Below the pieces are notes generated by a model. The model saw nothing but the letters and a program-made list of their open reading frames with translations, was not told where the DNA came from and did no database searches. From Acidimicrobiales bacterium (lineage in GTDB: Bacteria; Actinomycetota; Acidimicrobiia; Acidimicrobiales; Poriferisodalaceae), in assembly GCA_014239555.1 (NCBI GenBank), contig JAAZYR010000002.1, positions 222,357-286,356 on the forward strand: 64,000 bases of DNA. The letters are read 5' to 3'. Below are positions 15,464 to 24,527 of the stretch, piece after piece (within the stretch, counting starts at the first letter, position 1; each line of letters begins with the position of its first letter). Position numbers and translations under genes: made by a program.

Positions 15464-16573
15464 TCAGCAGGAAACAACCAACACGCCCGAGCGTGCTTTG
15501 GGAAGAAAGTACGTGGATTTGGGAGGCATAACTTGCCCTAAATCAGCAGAACGGAATACGTCCTCCAGCTCAGCAGGGGGCAGGCACACGGTTACCGGCC
15601 CGGTGCGTTGCCCCATGCCAGCGGGCCGGTACGACAGCCGCTGATCATCCGCACTGTGGATGTCGAAAAGCTCCGGAAGAAGGGTCGTGTGGAGGAATTC
15701 GGCATCGAGTCCGCTGTTGTCTTTCCGTCGAGCTGTAAACCATTTATCGCCAAGTCCCAACCCCAGCACACCTCTCTCCGTTGACTCAGCCAATTCGCGC
15801 GAAGCGACTTCGTGAACATCGCACCATTGAGAAAGTCTGCTCACGACGCGCCGCGGCAAAATCACAAGTTCGTCTACGTCGCGGTCGAAGCTACCTAGGT
15901 GCAACTCTGAGGGAGGAACGTACGCGACGAGGACTCGTTCAAATCGAGCTTCGTTCGCGGCAGCAACTCGATGATGGCCATCAATGATGTACAGGGGGGA
16001 GGTAAGGGCTCCCAAATCGATGTCTGTTTTCCACAGAGTGATCCGAGTGCCGTCAATTGCTGTGAAATCTCTGATGGGTGTTGTGTGGCCGGATTCTTCG
16101 AAAGGGCGAAGGTCCAAGTTCTCATCGCGCGATGTGACGACCACCGGGCTCGACATTGATTGAACCTGACGGAAATGAGCCGCCAACGCACGAACCCGAC
16201 CCGGGTGAACATCTTCGTGCGCGTGCAGCATTTCTTCACCAAGGTTGATCGCACCAATAACGGAACGTTGGATAATGCCGTCAGTTTCAATTTTTTGTAA
16301 AAACAAATGGGGCTCAGTCGGGTCTGAGTACGCCCCTTCAGAAATTAATTGAGTCAGCGCTGCAGCACCCTCATTTGCGAGACGTTGATGTTCCGTCGGG
16401 TGCCCATGACTAGCGTCTGCTGAGCGGGTGACGTGAAGAAATGAGTGTGGGTTCTCGCTCAAATGCTCTTGCCGTTCTTCAACGCTCATGGAGTCGTACG
16501 GCGGCGGAACAACTAAAGGTGCCCAGTTTGCGTCAATTATCGATGCATTAATTGAATGGATCACGTTCGTCAC
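15464..16573 (-). CDS. DUF1015 family protein
   Basis: About 369 residues. It has the hallmarks of DUF1015: a start-proximal VVPPPYDSMSVEERQEHL (~15-32; typical 'apPYDvis.eer..ll'), NPHSFLHVTR, a LYIIDGHHRVAAANEA segment (~220; typical 'iaDGHHRy.ta') and a C-terminal MPPKSTYFLPKARSGVLV, which ends nearly every member. The family is widespread in bacteria with no firmly assigned role; some genomes place it beside serine or phosphoglycerate metabolism, and ParB-like kinases share the DGHHR motif. The frame opens at 16636, overlapping the MFS gene by 43 bases; GTG 16573, 20 bases past that gene's stop, gives the usual N-terminal length. Start not certain. Confidence 0.82.
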   Translation of the reverse strand: MTNVIHSINASIIDANWAPLVVPPPYDSMSVEERQEHLSENPHSFLHVTRSADASHGHPTEHQRLANEGAAALTQLISEGAYSDPTEPHLFLQKIETDGIIQRSVIGAINLGEEMLHAHEDVHPGRVRALAAHFRQVQSMSSPVVVTSRDENLDLRPFEESGHTTPIRDFTAIDGTRITLWKTDIDLGALTSPLYIIDGHHRVAAANEARFERVLVAYVPPSELHLGSFDRDVDELVILPRRVVSRLSQWCDVHEVASRELAESTERGVLGLGLGDKWFTARRKDNSGLDAEFLHTTLLPELFDIHSADDQRLSYRPAGMGQRTGPVTVCLPPAELEDVFRSADLGQVMPPKSTYFLPKARSGVLVVSC

Positions 16574-16593
16574 CCCGCCCAAGGCATTCGACG

Positions 16594-17847
16594 CTAGTCC
16601 AGGTTCCGGATAGTCGAAAACCCTAGGTGGGTCCAACTAACTATGAGCAGGGCCACAGCACCACATACCGAGACCACGTTCCCCGCTCCGACTGCCGTAG
16701 CAGCCCATCCGAGCCCTAACGCACCAATAGGCATCAATCCGAACTGCACGAGTAGGTACAAACCCATGACGCGACCCATGAGGTCTCTGGGTGTCGCCGA
16801 TTGGATAAGTCCCTGGTTCATGGTGATGAAGAAGCCACCGGCAAGCCCCATCAAGAAGAAAAGGATAAGCAGCACGCCGAACGAGGAAACCTGGCCCATG
16901 CCAATCACTAGGGCAGAACCACACATCATTGCTCGCTGAAATTTCCCGCCTTTGCGCTTCATGTCTCCTTTTCGCATAACAAAAACTGATGTGATCGCAA
17001 TGCCCACCGCCATGACCCCCAACAGATAGGCCATATCGCCGCTATCGCGCTGAAGTTCTTCTTTGACTTTTGCTTGCATCGTGACCATCACAGCGGCGTT
17101 GACACTGATTGATGCAACGGCAAGCAACAGAAAGAGAACACGCAGCCGAAGGTCGTTCACGACGTGGCGAAACGCCGATGCAGCCTCCTGGATCAGTCGA
17201 CGTTTGGGGCTTTTGGTAACAGGGGGCGTTTCTAAACGTCGAAGCACGAAAAGCCCGACAACAAGCAACACCAACTGCAACCCGAACACACCTTCGAAAT
17301 CGAATAAGTCGCCGGCAATCTTCACTAGGGGTGCCGAGAGGATCATGCTGCTAGTCATTGCCAGCGCGTTAAGCGCGACAGCATTCATAAGCAGGTGCTC
17401 TGGAACCAGCAGTGGGATAAGGGCTTGTCGAACGGGGTGACCAAATGCCTGAGCTACTCCGGACAGAACACAAAGGAAAAGCACCCAGGGATAGGTGAGT
17501 TGATTTAAACCGAGCAAAATTAGGGTTGCGAACACGACTAGAAGCAACCCTGATTGGCTGCTTATCAACAATGAGCGTCGGTCCACGCGGTCCGCTAACA
17601 CTCCGGCTTGCATCACGATGAAGGCGACGGGGATCCCCAACATGAATACCGCCATACCTTGACGGGTTTCGTTACCTCCAAGTCCGTCTAGTACCAACCA
17701 GCCGATAGCGAAGCGTTGGCCGTTGCTCACAAACATATAAATAAGGTTGTTGATCCACAGACGCCGGTAATTGGGGTACCCGAGCGCGTTCTCAACTTCT
17801 TTAGAAGAGAGGTCTTCGGGTCGGCCTCGACCTGGGGTATCCATCAC
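16594..17847 (-). CDS. MFS transporter (MFS_3 / EntS-like exporter)
   Basis: 417 residues with about 12 hydrophobic segments, an inner-membrane major facilitator. Seen: NYRRLWINNLIYMFVSNGQRFAIGW (starts NYRRLW, ~26), the A-like loop motif GVLADRVDRRSLLISSQSG (~82), GVAQAFGHPVRQALIPLLVP (the 'f.pa..alip.lvp' motif of the MFS_3 group, ~129), and a central loop before the second six-helix half with GFFITMNQGLIQSATPRDLMGRVMGLY (~335, starts GFFITMN). This branch includes enterobactin exporter EntS and multidrug exporters. Substrate unknown. GTG 17847 and ATG 17844 are both possible starts. It is followed by the DUF1015 gene. Confidence 0.85.
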   Translation of the reverse strand: MMDTPGRGRPEDLSSKEVENALGYPNYRRLWINNLIYMFVSNGQRFAIGWLVLDGLGGNETRQGMAVFMLGIPVAFIVMQAGVLADRVDRRSLLISSQSGLLLVVFATLILLGLNQLTYPWVLFLCVLSGVAQAFGHPVRQALIPLLVPEHLLMNAVALNALAMTSSMILSAPLVKIAGDLFDFEGVFGLQLVLLVVGLFVLRRLETPPVTKSPKRRLIQEAASAFRHVVNDLRLRVLFLLLAVASISVNAAVMVTMQAKVKEELQRDSGDMAYLLGVMAVGIAITSVFVMRKGDMKRKGGKFQRAMMCGSALVIGMGQVSSFGVLLILFFLMGLAGGFFITMNQGLIQSATPRDLMGRVMGLYLLVQFGLMPIGALGLGWAATAVGAGNVVSVCGAVALLIVSWTHLGFSTIRNLD

Positions 17848-17911
17848 CGAAGGAGTTTGGCTTACTAGCGGAGTTCGTACCTCATTGGCTTTGGTTGCTC
17901 GTCAGATACTT

Positions 17912-18706
17912 TCACCTCAAGTGTTCGGGTCGGGGGTCAGCCAAACGACCTAACGGGGATTGCGCTCGAAGGCCGCCATCAACGACTACAGCTTCGCCAG
18001 TCACAAATGACGCTTCTTCGCTAGCAAGCCAAGCCGCTACGTTCGCGATCTCTTCGGGGCGTCCCAATCGACCGACAGCGTGGGCTCGTAAATTTGCTTG
18101 CAACGCGGCGGGGTCCGCCATCATTCTTTGAACTGGGGGTGTTTCAATCGTTCCTGGACAAATTGCATTGACACGGATGCCGTCTGCGGCATGATCTGTA
18201 CTCATTGCTCGGGTCAAATTGATAACAGCCGCTTTACTTGCTGCGTAGGAAACTGCGCCGCCATCTCCATGTAGCCCCGAGATTGAAGCGGTATTGATGA
18301 TTGAGCCGCCCCCTGAGTCCAGCATGACTGGAATCGCGTATTTGCCACCCAGGTAGACCGATCGAACATTGACCCCCATTACGAGGTCCCAATCGTCGAC
18401 GTCGAGTTCTACCACCGTTCCAGGTCTCAGTGTTCCCGCATTATTGAACATGACATCGAGACGCCCCATCTGTGACACGGTGGTGTCAACTAACGCAGCG
18501 ACCGACTCTGGGATTGAAACGTCGACCTCAACTGCAATCGCGTGTCCACCATTTTCATTGATCCTTGTTGCGACGGCTTCGGCCTTTCTCATGCGCAGAT
18601 CTGCAACTACGACAGCTGCTCCCTCGCGCGCGAAACGGTCCGAGGTGGCTTCACCTATTCCAGATCCACCACCAGTGACGATCGCCACTTTGTCATTTAG
18701 AAGCAT
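17912..18706 (-). CDS. SDR-family NAD(P)-dependent oxidoreductase
   Basis: 264 residues, classical SDR. Seen: DKVAIVTGGGSGIGEATSDR (cofactor motif), VVADLRMRKAEAVA, NNAGTLRPG (~87), catalytic Ser in IINTASISGLHG, YAASKAAVINLTRAM with Tyr and Lys (~153-157), NAICPGTIETPPVQRMM, and VVDGGLRAQSPLGR at the end. Very similar in layout to the SDR at 12494-13360, so the two may be paralogues. SD GGGGGAG 2-3 bases before the ATG, with a TAGATT box about 35 bases upstream. It is divergent from the esterase gene at 18790. Substrate unknown. Confidence 0.88.
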   Translation of the reverse strand: MLLNDKVAIVTGGGSGIGEATSDRFAREGAAVVVADLRMRKAEAVATRINENGGHAIAVEVDVSIPESVAALVDTTVSQMGRLDVMFNNAGTLRPGTVVELDVDDWDLVMGVNVRSVYLGGKYAIPVMLDSGGGSIINTASISGLHGDGGAVSYAASKAAVINLTRAMSTDHAADGIRVNAICPGTIETPPVQRMMADPAALQANLRAHAVGRLGRPEEIANVAAWLASEEASFVTGEAVVVDGGLRAQSPLGRLADPRPEHLR

Positions 18707-18789
18707 TGCTCCCCCATTGGAGTTAAGAACGCGCGAATCTAGTGGGACTATCGTCAGTCATGCACAGACCTGAGGTCAGGAGTCATCTC

Positions 18790-19683
18790 ATGGCAAGTCC
18801 GGAATACCATCGGATACGAGACATCATCGCTTCGCGACTAGTCCACAGCGATCGCCCGGTGAATGTCGAGAAGTTCAGAGCGAACCAGGACGCAACGGCT
18901 CGAGCTCTGCCCAATCAGGTGGTCGGCACCATGGTTGATGCCGCCGGGATTCCAGCAGAGATGCAGACACCTGATGGAGCGACGGGCGACAACTTAATCG
19001 TTTACTTTCACGGCGGCGGTTATGTCGGGGGTTCGATTGCCAGTCACCGAAATTTAACTGGACATCTCGCCTTACATTCTGGGTGTCAAGTGTTGTCAGT
19101 CGAGTACCGCCTAGCGCCTGAGCATCCTCATCCTGCCCCAGTCAACGACGCCGTTACGTCCTATAACTGGGCTGTGGACCAAGGGTATGACCCAGGAAAG
19201 ATCGCTCTCGCGGGCGATTCTGCCGGGGGTGGGCTTACTGCCGCGTGCCTCCTTGCGCTTCGCGATCAACAGATAGAGCTCCCAGCAGCAGCAATGATGA
19301 TTTCTCCGTGGCTAGATATGAGTTTCACTGGCGAAACTATGGTGACGAACGAAGCAAATGATTCCTCGATCTCGGCAATAGGCATGCCAACAATGCGCGA
19401 CTTGTTTCTTGGGGATGCCTCCATTGACGACCCACTTGCTTCACCACTTGAAGCAAATCTGGAAGGGCTCCCACCTCTTCTCATTCAAGTTGGTGACGAA
19501 GAGGTGCTTCTCTCCGACAGTGAACGCTTCACAGAAAAGGCAAACGCTGCGGGCGTGGACGTTGAGTTACGAGTGTGGCCTGAGATGTTTCACGTGTGGC
19601 ACGCATGTGTGGGCTTATTCCAAGAAGCCGCGGACGCCATTGACGAGATGGTTGAGTTTGTGCGGCCTCAAATCATGATTTGA
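18790..19683 (+). CDS. Alpha/beta hydrolase, hormone-sensitive-lipase (acetyl esterase) family
   Basis: 297 residues. Seen: the HSL-family oxyanion motif YFHGGGYVGGSIASHRNL (~74-91), VEYRLAPEHPHPAP (~110-123), nucleophile elbow IALAGDSAGGGLTAA (~143-157), and the acid/His region ADAIDEM preceded by MFHVWHACVG (~262). Such enzymes hydrolyse short acyl esters in the cytoplasm. ATG 18790 has AGGAG 7 bases before it. An alternative ATG at 18760 sits 5 bases after a TATCGT box and could be a near-leaderless start adding 10 residues. It converges with the CoA-transferase gene at 19712. Confidence 0.88.
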   Translation: MASPEYHRIRDIIASRLVHSDRPVNVEKFRANQDATARALPNQVVGTMVDAAGIPAEMQTPDGATGDNLIVYFHGGGYVGGSIASHRNLTGHLALHSGCQVLSVEYRLAPEHPHPAPVNDAVTSYNWAVDQGYDPGKIALAGDSAGGGLTAACLLALRDQQIELPAAAMMISPWLDMSFTGETMVTNEANDSSISAIGMPTMRDLFLGDASIDDPLASPLEANLEGLPPLLIQVGDEEVLLSDSERFTEKANAAGVDVELRVWPEMFHVWHACVGLFQEAADAIDEMVEFVRPQIMI

Positions 19684-19699
19684 GGCGCAGTTGCGCTTT
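19682..19699. terminator. Weak hairpin between convergent genes
   Basis: GGCGC-AGTT-GCGCT forms a 4-bp GC core extended by three A-T/G-T pairs, directly after the esterase stop and 13 bases from the stop of the opposing CoA-transferase gene. There is no clear T-run on either strand. It is a candidate bidirectional terminator only by position. Confidence 0.3.
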
Positions 19700-19711
19700 C
19701 AGATTCATGAA

Positions 19712-21991
19712 CTACCTGGGTGGTTCGGTGCGAACAATCCCTTGTTTCAACAGAGTCTCGTATTGCGAACGACTTAACTCGGCCAGTTCGAGGGCCGCGT
19801 ACTCGTTGTGCTGACCCATGGTTCCCGCCGCCCGGCGCATGGTAGCGGGTGTCAGTTCCAGCCGAGCGGCGAAGCGCGGCCATACGTGTGTGCCTGCCAC
19901 CGGGTGCGAAAGAGGAACAAAGAACCCAAGGCTTTGCAATTGCGGGTCATTCACCACATCAGCCGCATCAAAAACCGCCCCAGCAGGCACTCCCGCTGTC
20001 TGCAAAGCCACCATCAGCGACCGATCCTGTTGGTCAACTGTGAATGAAGCCAACCGGGCGTCTAGTTCGTCATGACGTTCCCACCTTTGGTCAACGTCGA
20101 GTTGCTTGAGGTCACTCCAACCAGCTACTTCGCACAGACCTAACCAGGAAGCATCATCTACGACGGAGATAGCTATCCATCGATCTTGACCTTTGCAGGG
20201 ATACACCCCTTGAGGGGCACGTCCAGGACGGCGGTTACCCCACCTCTTACGAGGGCCATCAAGTTGAAAGGCGACAACATGCTGACCGATCATGTTGATC
20301 GCTGTCTCTGCCTGGGCTACTTCGACAGTTTGGCCCGTCGTTCCACAACATTGTCGATCAAGGAGCGCAACGATCGAAGCAGCGGCAGCGTGTAAGCCCG
20401 CAGTGGGGTCAGGCCACGCAATACCGCATTTCCATGGAATTTCGTTCCGGTATCCGGTCAGCGCGGTGTGACCCGCATGACCGTCAATCGTTGGACCATA
20501 TGCAACCCAGTCGCTATTTGGACCTGATCTCCCATACCCAGGCATCGTGACATACGTCAGATCTGGGTTGAGTTCCCTGAGCGCACTTTCACTTAAATCA
20601 AAGTTCGGCATTACTCGGGGCGCGTAATTCTCTATGACTACATCCACTTTCGGAACTAAGGCAGCGAACAATTCTCTGCCCTCCGCCTTGTCTAATTCGA
20701 TGACGGTGGACAGCTTGTTAATCGCGTATTTGTTGTGAAAGCCGTTTCGATTCCAAGGTTGATCCCCCGGGTCGTCATCTGGAAAGTAGCGAGTCGAATC
20801 AACAAGGTTTTGTGGGACTTCAAGCGGCGTGCGCGTCCACGGAACCTCAGTCATCAGGACTTCAGCTCCCAAGTCAGCAAGTATTCGCGCTGCGAGTGGC
20901 CCAGCCCACACCCGTGTCATATCTACTATTCGAATTCCGCTGAGTGGCCCGTCCTTCAGGCGCTCAAGTGGCTCGTCGCCTGACCTATGAGAAGGTTTCT
21001 TTTGTTTTGGTCCGATCGACCATTTGTGATCACTTATTCGAAAGGGGGGCCCAGGTAGTCGTACCCCGTCGGTATCTGATTCCCAAAAATTTCGATCCTC
21101 CAAATGTGGATCAGCTAACAGATCGTCCATCGTCGAAATAGGCGCCACAGGGAGCCGTAACGCTTGGAAAAGTTCAACCAGGTCCGTTCGGGCTTGGGTT
21201 CTTAAATATGGGATAAGTGCTTCGTCGAGAAGCTCTTGATTGGTCATGACGTCGTAGATCGTGTCAACTTCGTCGCGGTCGAGGAGGTAGGTGAGACCCG
21301 TGACTTCCAGGAGTCGTTCCATCTGGTCAATTTGGGCGATCGCTAAACCGATCCACCCATCGGCACATTCATATGCTCCGATTGGAGTTCCTGGACCGCT
21401 GTACCGATTTCCCATTCGATTTAAAATTGCACCGTTGTGGGTGTAGCGAAGAAGGCTGAACTGATGCAAGGCAGCGACAACTTCTTGATGAGACGTTTCA
21501 ACAATCTGACCGCGACCTGTTCGGGCCCGCGTCATTAATGCAGCTAGCGCTCCAATAAAACCGGTAATTCCAGCTGCCATGTGGGTGATATCGGGGACGC
21601 CGTTCAGTGGTTCGCGGGTTGGGCTGCCGCTCAAACGCAGGTGTCCAGCAATCGCGGCGTCTACGAGGTCCGTTGATCGCCATGTTGCGTATGGGCCTGA
21701 TGACGCGAATGGTGAAATCCGAAGAACAATTTGTTGAGGAAGTGACGGTTCGTACATCGACTCAATCGGACCTGTGCTGCTCGATTGGATAACGATGTCC
21801 GCGTCACTCAATAAGTCGGGACCACTTCTGTGTTTCGAAGCGTCAAAAAAGTTTCGCCCCAGTAAGGGCGGATCTCCGCCCACAAGATGAACTTCGCTGC
21901 CGTAGTCCGCGAACAGTTTTCCTGCGTACGCGCCTGCTACCGAGTCTCCCGTTTCCACGACAAGGAGTGACTCCAATGCCGTATCGGTCAC
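19712..21991 (-). CDS. Tandem-domain CaiB/BaiF (family III) CoA-transferase
   Basis: 759 residues, about twice the family length. Domain 1 (~1-340) opens with LLVVETGDSVAGAYAGKLFADYG, domain 2 (~350-759) with GIRIVDMTRVWAGPLAARILADLGAEV (both described by their first residues), so two complete family III units are fused head to tail. Family III transferases interleave two subunits, and a fused pair could form the dimer in one chain. The catalytic Asp position reads GQIVETSHQEV in domain 1 and GQTVEVAQAETAI in domain 2, both with Glu. It moves CoA between acyl-CoA and a carboxylate; substrates unknown. GTG 21991 overlaps the stop of the upstream CoA-transferase as GTGA, which indicates translational coupling. 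Last gene of a four-gene operon from 26099. Confidence 0.87.
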   Translation of the reverse strand: MTDTALESLLVVETGDSVAGAYAGKLFADYGSEVHLVGGDPPLLGRNFFDASKHRSGPDLLSDADIVIQSSSTGPIESMYEPSLPQQIVLRISPFASSGPYATWRSTDLVDAAIAGHLRLSGSPTREPLNGVPDITHMAAGITGFIGALAALMTRARTGRGQIVETSHQEVVAALHQFSLLRYTHNGAILNRMGNRYSGPGTPIGAYECADGWIGLAIAQIDQMERLLEVTGLTYLLDRDEVDTIYDVMTNQELLDEALIPYLRTQARTDLVELFQALRLPVAPISTMDDLLADPHLEDRNFWESDTDGVRLPGPPFRISDHKWSIGPKQKKPSHRSGDEPLERLKDGPLSGIRIVDMTRVWAGPLAARILADLGAEVLMTEVPWTRTPLEVPQNLVDSTRYFPDDDPGDQPWNRNGFHNKYAINKLSTVIELDKAEGRELFAALVPKVDVVIENYAPRVMPNFDLSESALRELNPDLTYVTMPGYGRSGPNSDWVAYGPTIDGHAGHTALTGYRNEIPWKCGIAWPDPTAGLHAAAASIVALLDRQCCGTTGQTVEVAQAETAINMIGQHVVAFQLDGPRKRWGNRRPGRAPQGVYPCKGQDRWIAISVVDDASWLGLCEVAGWSDLKQLDVDQRWERHDELDARLASFTVDQQDRSLMVALQTAGVPAGAVFDAADVVNDPQLQSLGFFVPLSHPVAGTHVWPRFAARLELTPATMRRAAGTMGQHNEYAALELAELSRSQYETLLKQGIVRTEPPR

Positions 21992-23184
21992 GGAATTGCT
22001 CCCGAGTTCTTGAGATCTTCGATTTCGTCCCAATCCAAACCCAGTTCAAGTAGAACGAGTTCGGTGTGTTGACCCAACACGGGCGCGCTATCACGAGCGG
22101 ACCAACCCGTTTTTGAAAAATCAACTGGAGACGCAACCATTTCGACGGTCTCTCCGTCTCCAGTTGGGACCTGTACCCAACATCCAGCGGCCCGACTTTG
22201 TGGATCATTCAGTAGTTCAAGACTGGATTGGACTGGCGCCCACCAAACATTCTTCATATCGAATATTCGGCCCCACTCTTCTCTTTCTTTCGTCGCGAGA
22301 ACACTGTCAATTTCAGCAGTCAGCGCAGCGGTATTCTCCATGCGCGTTTCAATGGTCAAAAACCGCGCGTCGTCAAGCCATTCACTAACTTCAAGCGCGT
22401 CCACCACTTGAGGCCAATGACGTTCTCCTTCAAGTCCAAGCATCCACAGCCACTTTCCGTCAGCGCACCGATAACAATTAATGAGCGGATTTGGTTGCTC
22501 ATCTCGGCTCCGCACCACTATGTCTTTTCTGCCCGTCGCGGTGACGTTGTGATCCCAACCAAGCATGTAGGTCCCAATACGCATTAAAGACGTCTCAACA
22601 AGTTGCCCTTCGCCTGTTTTTTCTCGGTGGAATAAAGCAGCTGAAACCCCCGCTGCGGCCGCTAACCCAGTCATGTGGTCACCCATTCCACCTCGCTGCA
22701 CTGGAGGGGTATCACCCCCCGAACTCAGTGCGTGGGCGATGCCTGAACGGGACCAAAACGCCCCAATGTCGTAAGCCTGCCGATCGGCCTCTGCTCCTCG
22801 GAGAGACATACCGGTAACGCTCGCGTAGACAAGTCGGGGATAACGGCTGGTCAGCGTCTCATGGTCCAAACCAAGACGCCGGAGACCTCCAGGGCGGTAG
22901 TTACTGAGGAACACGTCGGCTTCTTCGAGAAGGCGATGCATCACTTCCAAACCTTTGTCGCTTCGCAGATCGAGCGCCAGGCTGCGCTTTCCCCTGTTAT
23001 CCAGCTCAAATGGAGGATTGATGTCGTCCCCGTACAACCACCCAAGTCCTCGAAAAGGGTCCCCTTCATGGGATTCAACTTTGATGACCTCGGCACCCCA
23101 ATCAGCCAAGATCCCGCCACATGCTGGGCCAGCCACCCAAAGTCCTAATTCGACCACTCGTATTCCGTGCATTGGCCCAGACAT
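21988..23184 (-). CDS. CaiB/BaiF (family III) CoA-transferase
   Basis: 398 residues, single-domain. Seen: GIRVVELGLWVAGPACGGILADWGAEVIKVE (starts GIRVVEL, ~6-36), GDPFRGLGW, NRGKRSLALDLRS (~61), DVFLSNYRPGGLRRLGLDHETL (starts DVFLSNYR, ~88), YDIGAFWSRSGIAHALS (~134), and GQLVETSLMRIGTYMLGWD with Glu at the usual Asp nucleophile position. The VETSL form is common in actinobacterial members. CoA donor and acceptor unknown. It is joined to the tandem-domain transferase downstream by a GTGA overlap, so the two could act on the same or successive acids produced by the upstream ligase and amidohydrolase. Confidence 0.88.
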   Translation of the reverse strand: MSGPMHGIRVVELGLWVAGPACGGILADWGAEVIKVESHEGDPFRGLGWLYGDDINPPFELDNRGKRSLALDLRSDKGLEVMHRLLEEADVFLSNYRPGGLRRLGLDHETLTSRYPRLVYASVTGMSLRGAEADRQAYDIGAFWSRSGIAHALSSGGDTPPVQRGGMGDHMTGLAAAAGVSAALFHREKTGEGQLVETSLMRIGTYMLGWDHNVTATGRKDIVVRSRDEQPNPLINCYRCADGKWLWMLGLEGERHWPQVVDALEVSEWLDDARFLTIETRMENTAALTAEIDSVLATKEREEWGRIFDMKNVWWAPVQSSLELLNDPQSRAAGCWVQVPTGDGETVEMVASPVDFSKTGWSARDSAPVLGQHTELVLLELGLDWDEIEDLKNSGAIP

Positions 23185-23217
23185 CTCGTCACTCTCCTTC
23201 CCGGCGCGGGAGAATAC

Positions 23218-24522
23218 TCAGTTCCGACTGGTCAAGGGTCGGTAACCAGCAGCATTGGCTATTACCAACATGTCCGCAGGAAGACCGGGCTTCATCGTCG
23301 CCACCGCTGCCATGCGCTGCGCTGACTCTTCGGAAATAACTTCATGATTGCCTAAAGGGCGGTTGGCTGAAGCTTCGATCCACTCTGAGGGATCCGCAGG
23401 AACCACGGGTGAATCAGAGGAAAGAGTGACCTTGATATTTCGTTCGGTGAGCGAGCCAAGTGGCCATAACCACTGATGTTCTGCAGGTGATAGTTCCCCA
23501 AGGTATTTATTCAAGCGACGAGTGAGAAACGAAGGTTGGGTGCAAACCGAGACCCCTAGGTCACGTATGCGGTCTAACTGCTCCGGCAACGCCAAGGAAC
23601 AGTGCTCTAATCGGTCGACAGTATTTACCGGTGAACTTGATGCCTCTAAGGCCAGCAACGCTTCTTCCAAGGTGTCTATGTCCATGACGTGAATCGCCAC
23701 AGGAAAGCCCGCGTCGTGAGCACCCTGTACGAGTTCGTCTAGGTCTGTCGCTCCCTCGATGCCCGGCATCACCTTGGCATGTCCAATTGTTACCCCGCGC
23801 CGAATTTGTCCATATCGCAACCCGTCGAGTCGGTCTGCGCCGACCATCGCTGTGATACGAGGAGCGCCACGCGTGTCGCCTATCTCTCCCAACACATCAA
23901 TGGAGTTGGGGTCATTGGTGTGGGTCGCGTCCGTGATTGCCACAAGGCCACGGCGGCGCCACTCACTAAATAGGCCCTGCGCTGAGATTCTCAGGTCAGA
24001 TGGCCCGAGTCTGGGTGTCCGAGCCAAAATATCTTGCCGCTCTACCAGAATGCCATCGGGGTGGCTTTGTGCTCCTAGGGCCTTCGCTGCTGCCGTGTTG
24101 ACTACGGCAACGTGTCCAGTTCGATCGTGTAAGACAGCCGGGACACTTTTGGTAACTCGGTCGAGCTCGTCGGAAGTGGGATGGCGTTTCTCGGCCAGAA
24201 AACTGGGGTCATATCCCCAAGCTCGTATCCAACCATTTTCGCCAGTTGGCGCGTTACTCAGGCGTTGCAATAGATAATCGATGGAATCCGTATCTGATAA
24301 ATCAAAGGAGCAGCGACTCGCCAACGTTGAGAGAAGATGAACATGGTCATCCCGCCACCCGGGCTGAAGAGTGTCGCCCTCGTCAAGTTCAAGGACATCA
24401 ACATCGTCATGAATATCTAAATCAAACGCGTCGACTACACCATTCCGAAGCAAAACATTGGAAGCGACGGGATGGGAACGATCGAGGGTAAGAATCCGTC
24501 CTCTGACGAGGAGGCGGGTCAT
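23218..24522 (-). CDS. YtcJ-like amidohydrolase
   Basis: 434 residues of the amidohydrolase_3/YtcJ-like group. Seen: LLVRGRILTLD (beta-sandwich start), the metal motif QPGWRDDHVHLLSTL (HxH, ~54-68), AWGYDPSFLAEKRHPTSDELD (~100), DRTGHVAVVNTAAAKALG (~132, typical 'HsalvNs.Al'), AIHVMDIDTLEEALLALE (~277), DRLEHCSLALPEQLDRI (~298), VSVCTQPSFL and TLSSDSPVVPADP (~353). This order matches YtcJ family proteins, which hydrolyse amide or formyl bonds. It is shorter than the usual ~530 residues because the C-terminal sandwich is trimmed. It begins 5 bases after the acyl-CoA ligase stop, inside the 26099-19712 operon. Confidence 0.82.
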   Translation of the reverse strand: MTRLLVRGRILTLDRSHPVASNVLLRNGVVDAFDLDIHDDVDVLELDEGDTLQPGWRDDHVHLLSTLASRCSFDLSDTDSIDYLLQRLSNAPTGENGWIRAWGYDPSFLAEKRHPTSDELDRVTKSVPAVLHDRTGHVAVVNTAAAKALGAQSHPDGILVERQDILARTPRLGPSDLRISAQGLFSEWRRRGLVAITDATHTNDPNSIDVLGEIGDTRGAPRITAMVGADRLDGLRYGQIRRGVTIGHAKVMPGIEGATDLDELVQGAHDAGFPVAIHVMDIDTLEEALLALEASSSPVNTVDRLEHCSLALPEQLDRIRDLGVSVCTQPSFLTRRLNKYLGELSPAEHQWLWPLGSLTERNIKVTLSSDSPVVPADPSEWIEASANRPLGNHEVISEESAQRMAAVATMKPGLPADMLVIANAAGYRPLTSRN

Positions 24523-24527
24523 TGCCT

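Noticed and set aside
23759..24277. Plus-strand open frame of about 170 codons
   Set aside because: Antisense shadow of the YtcJ-like amidohydrolase gene, low-complexity and without a start signal.
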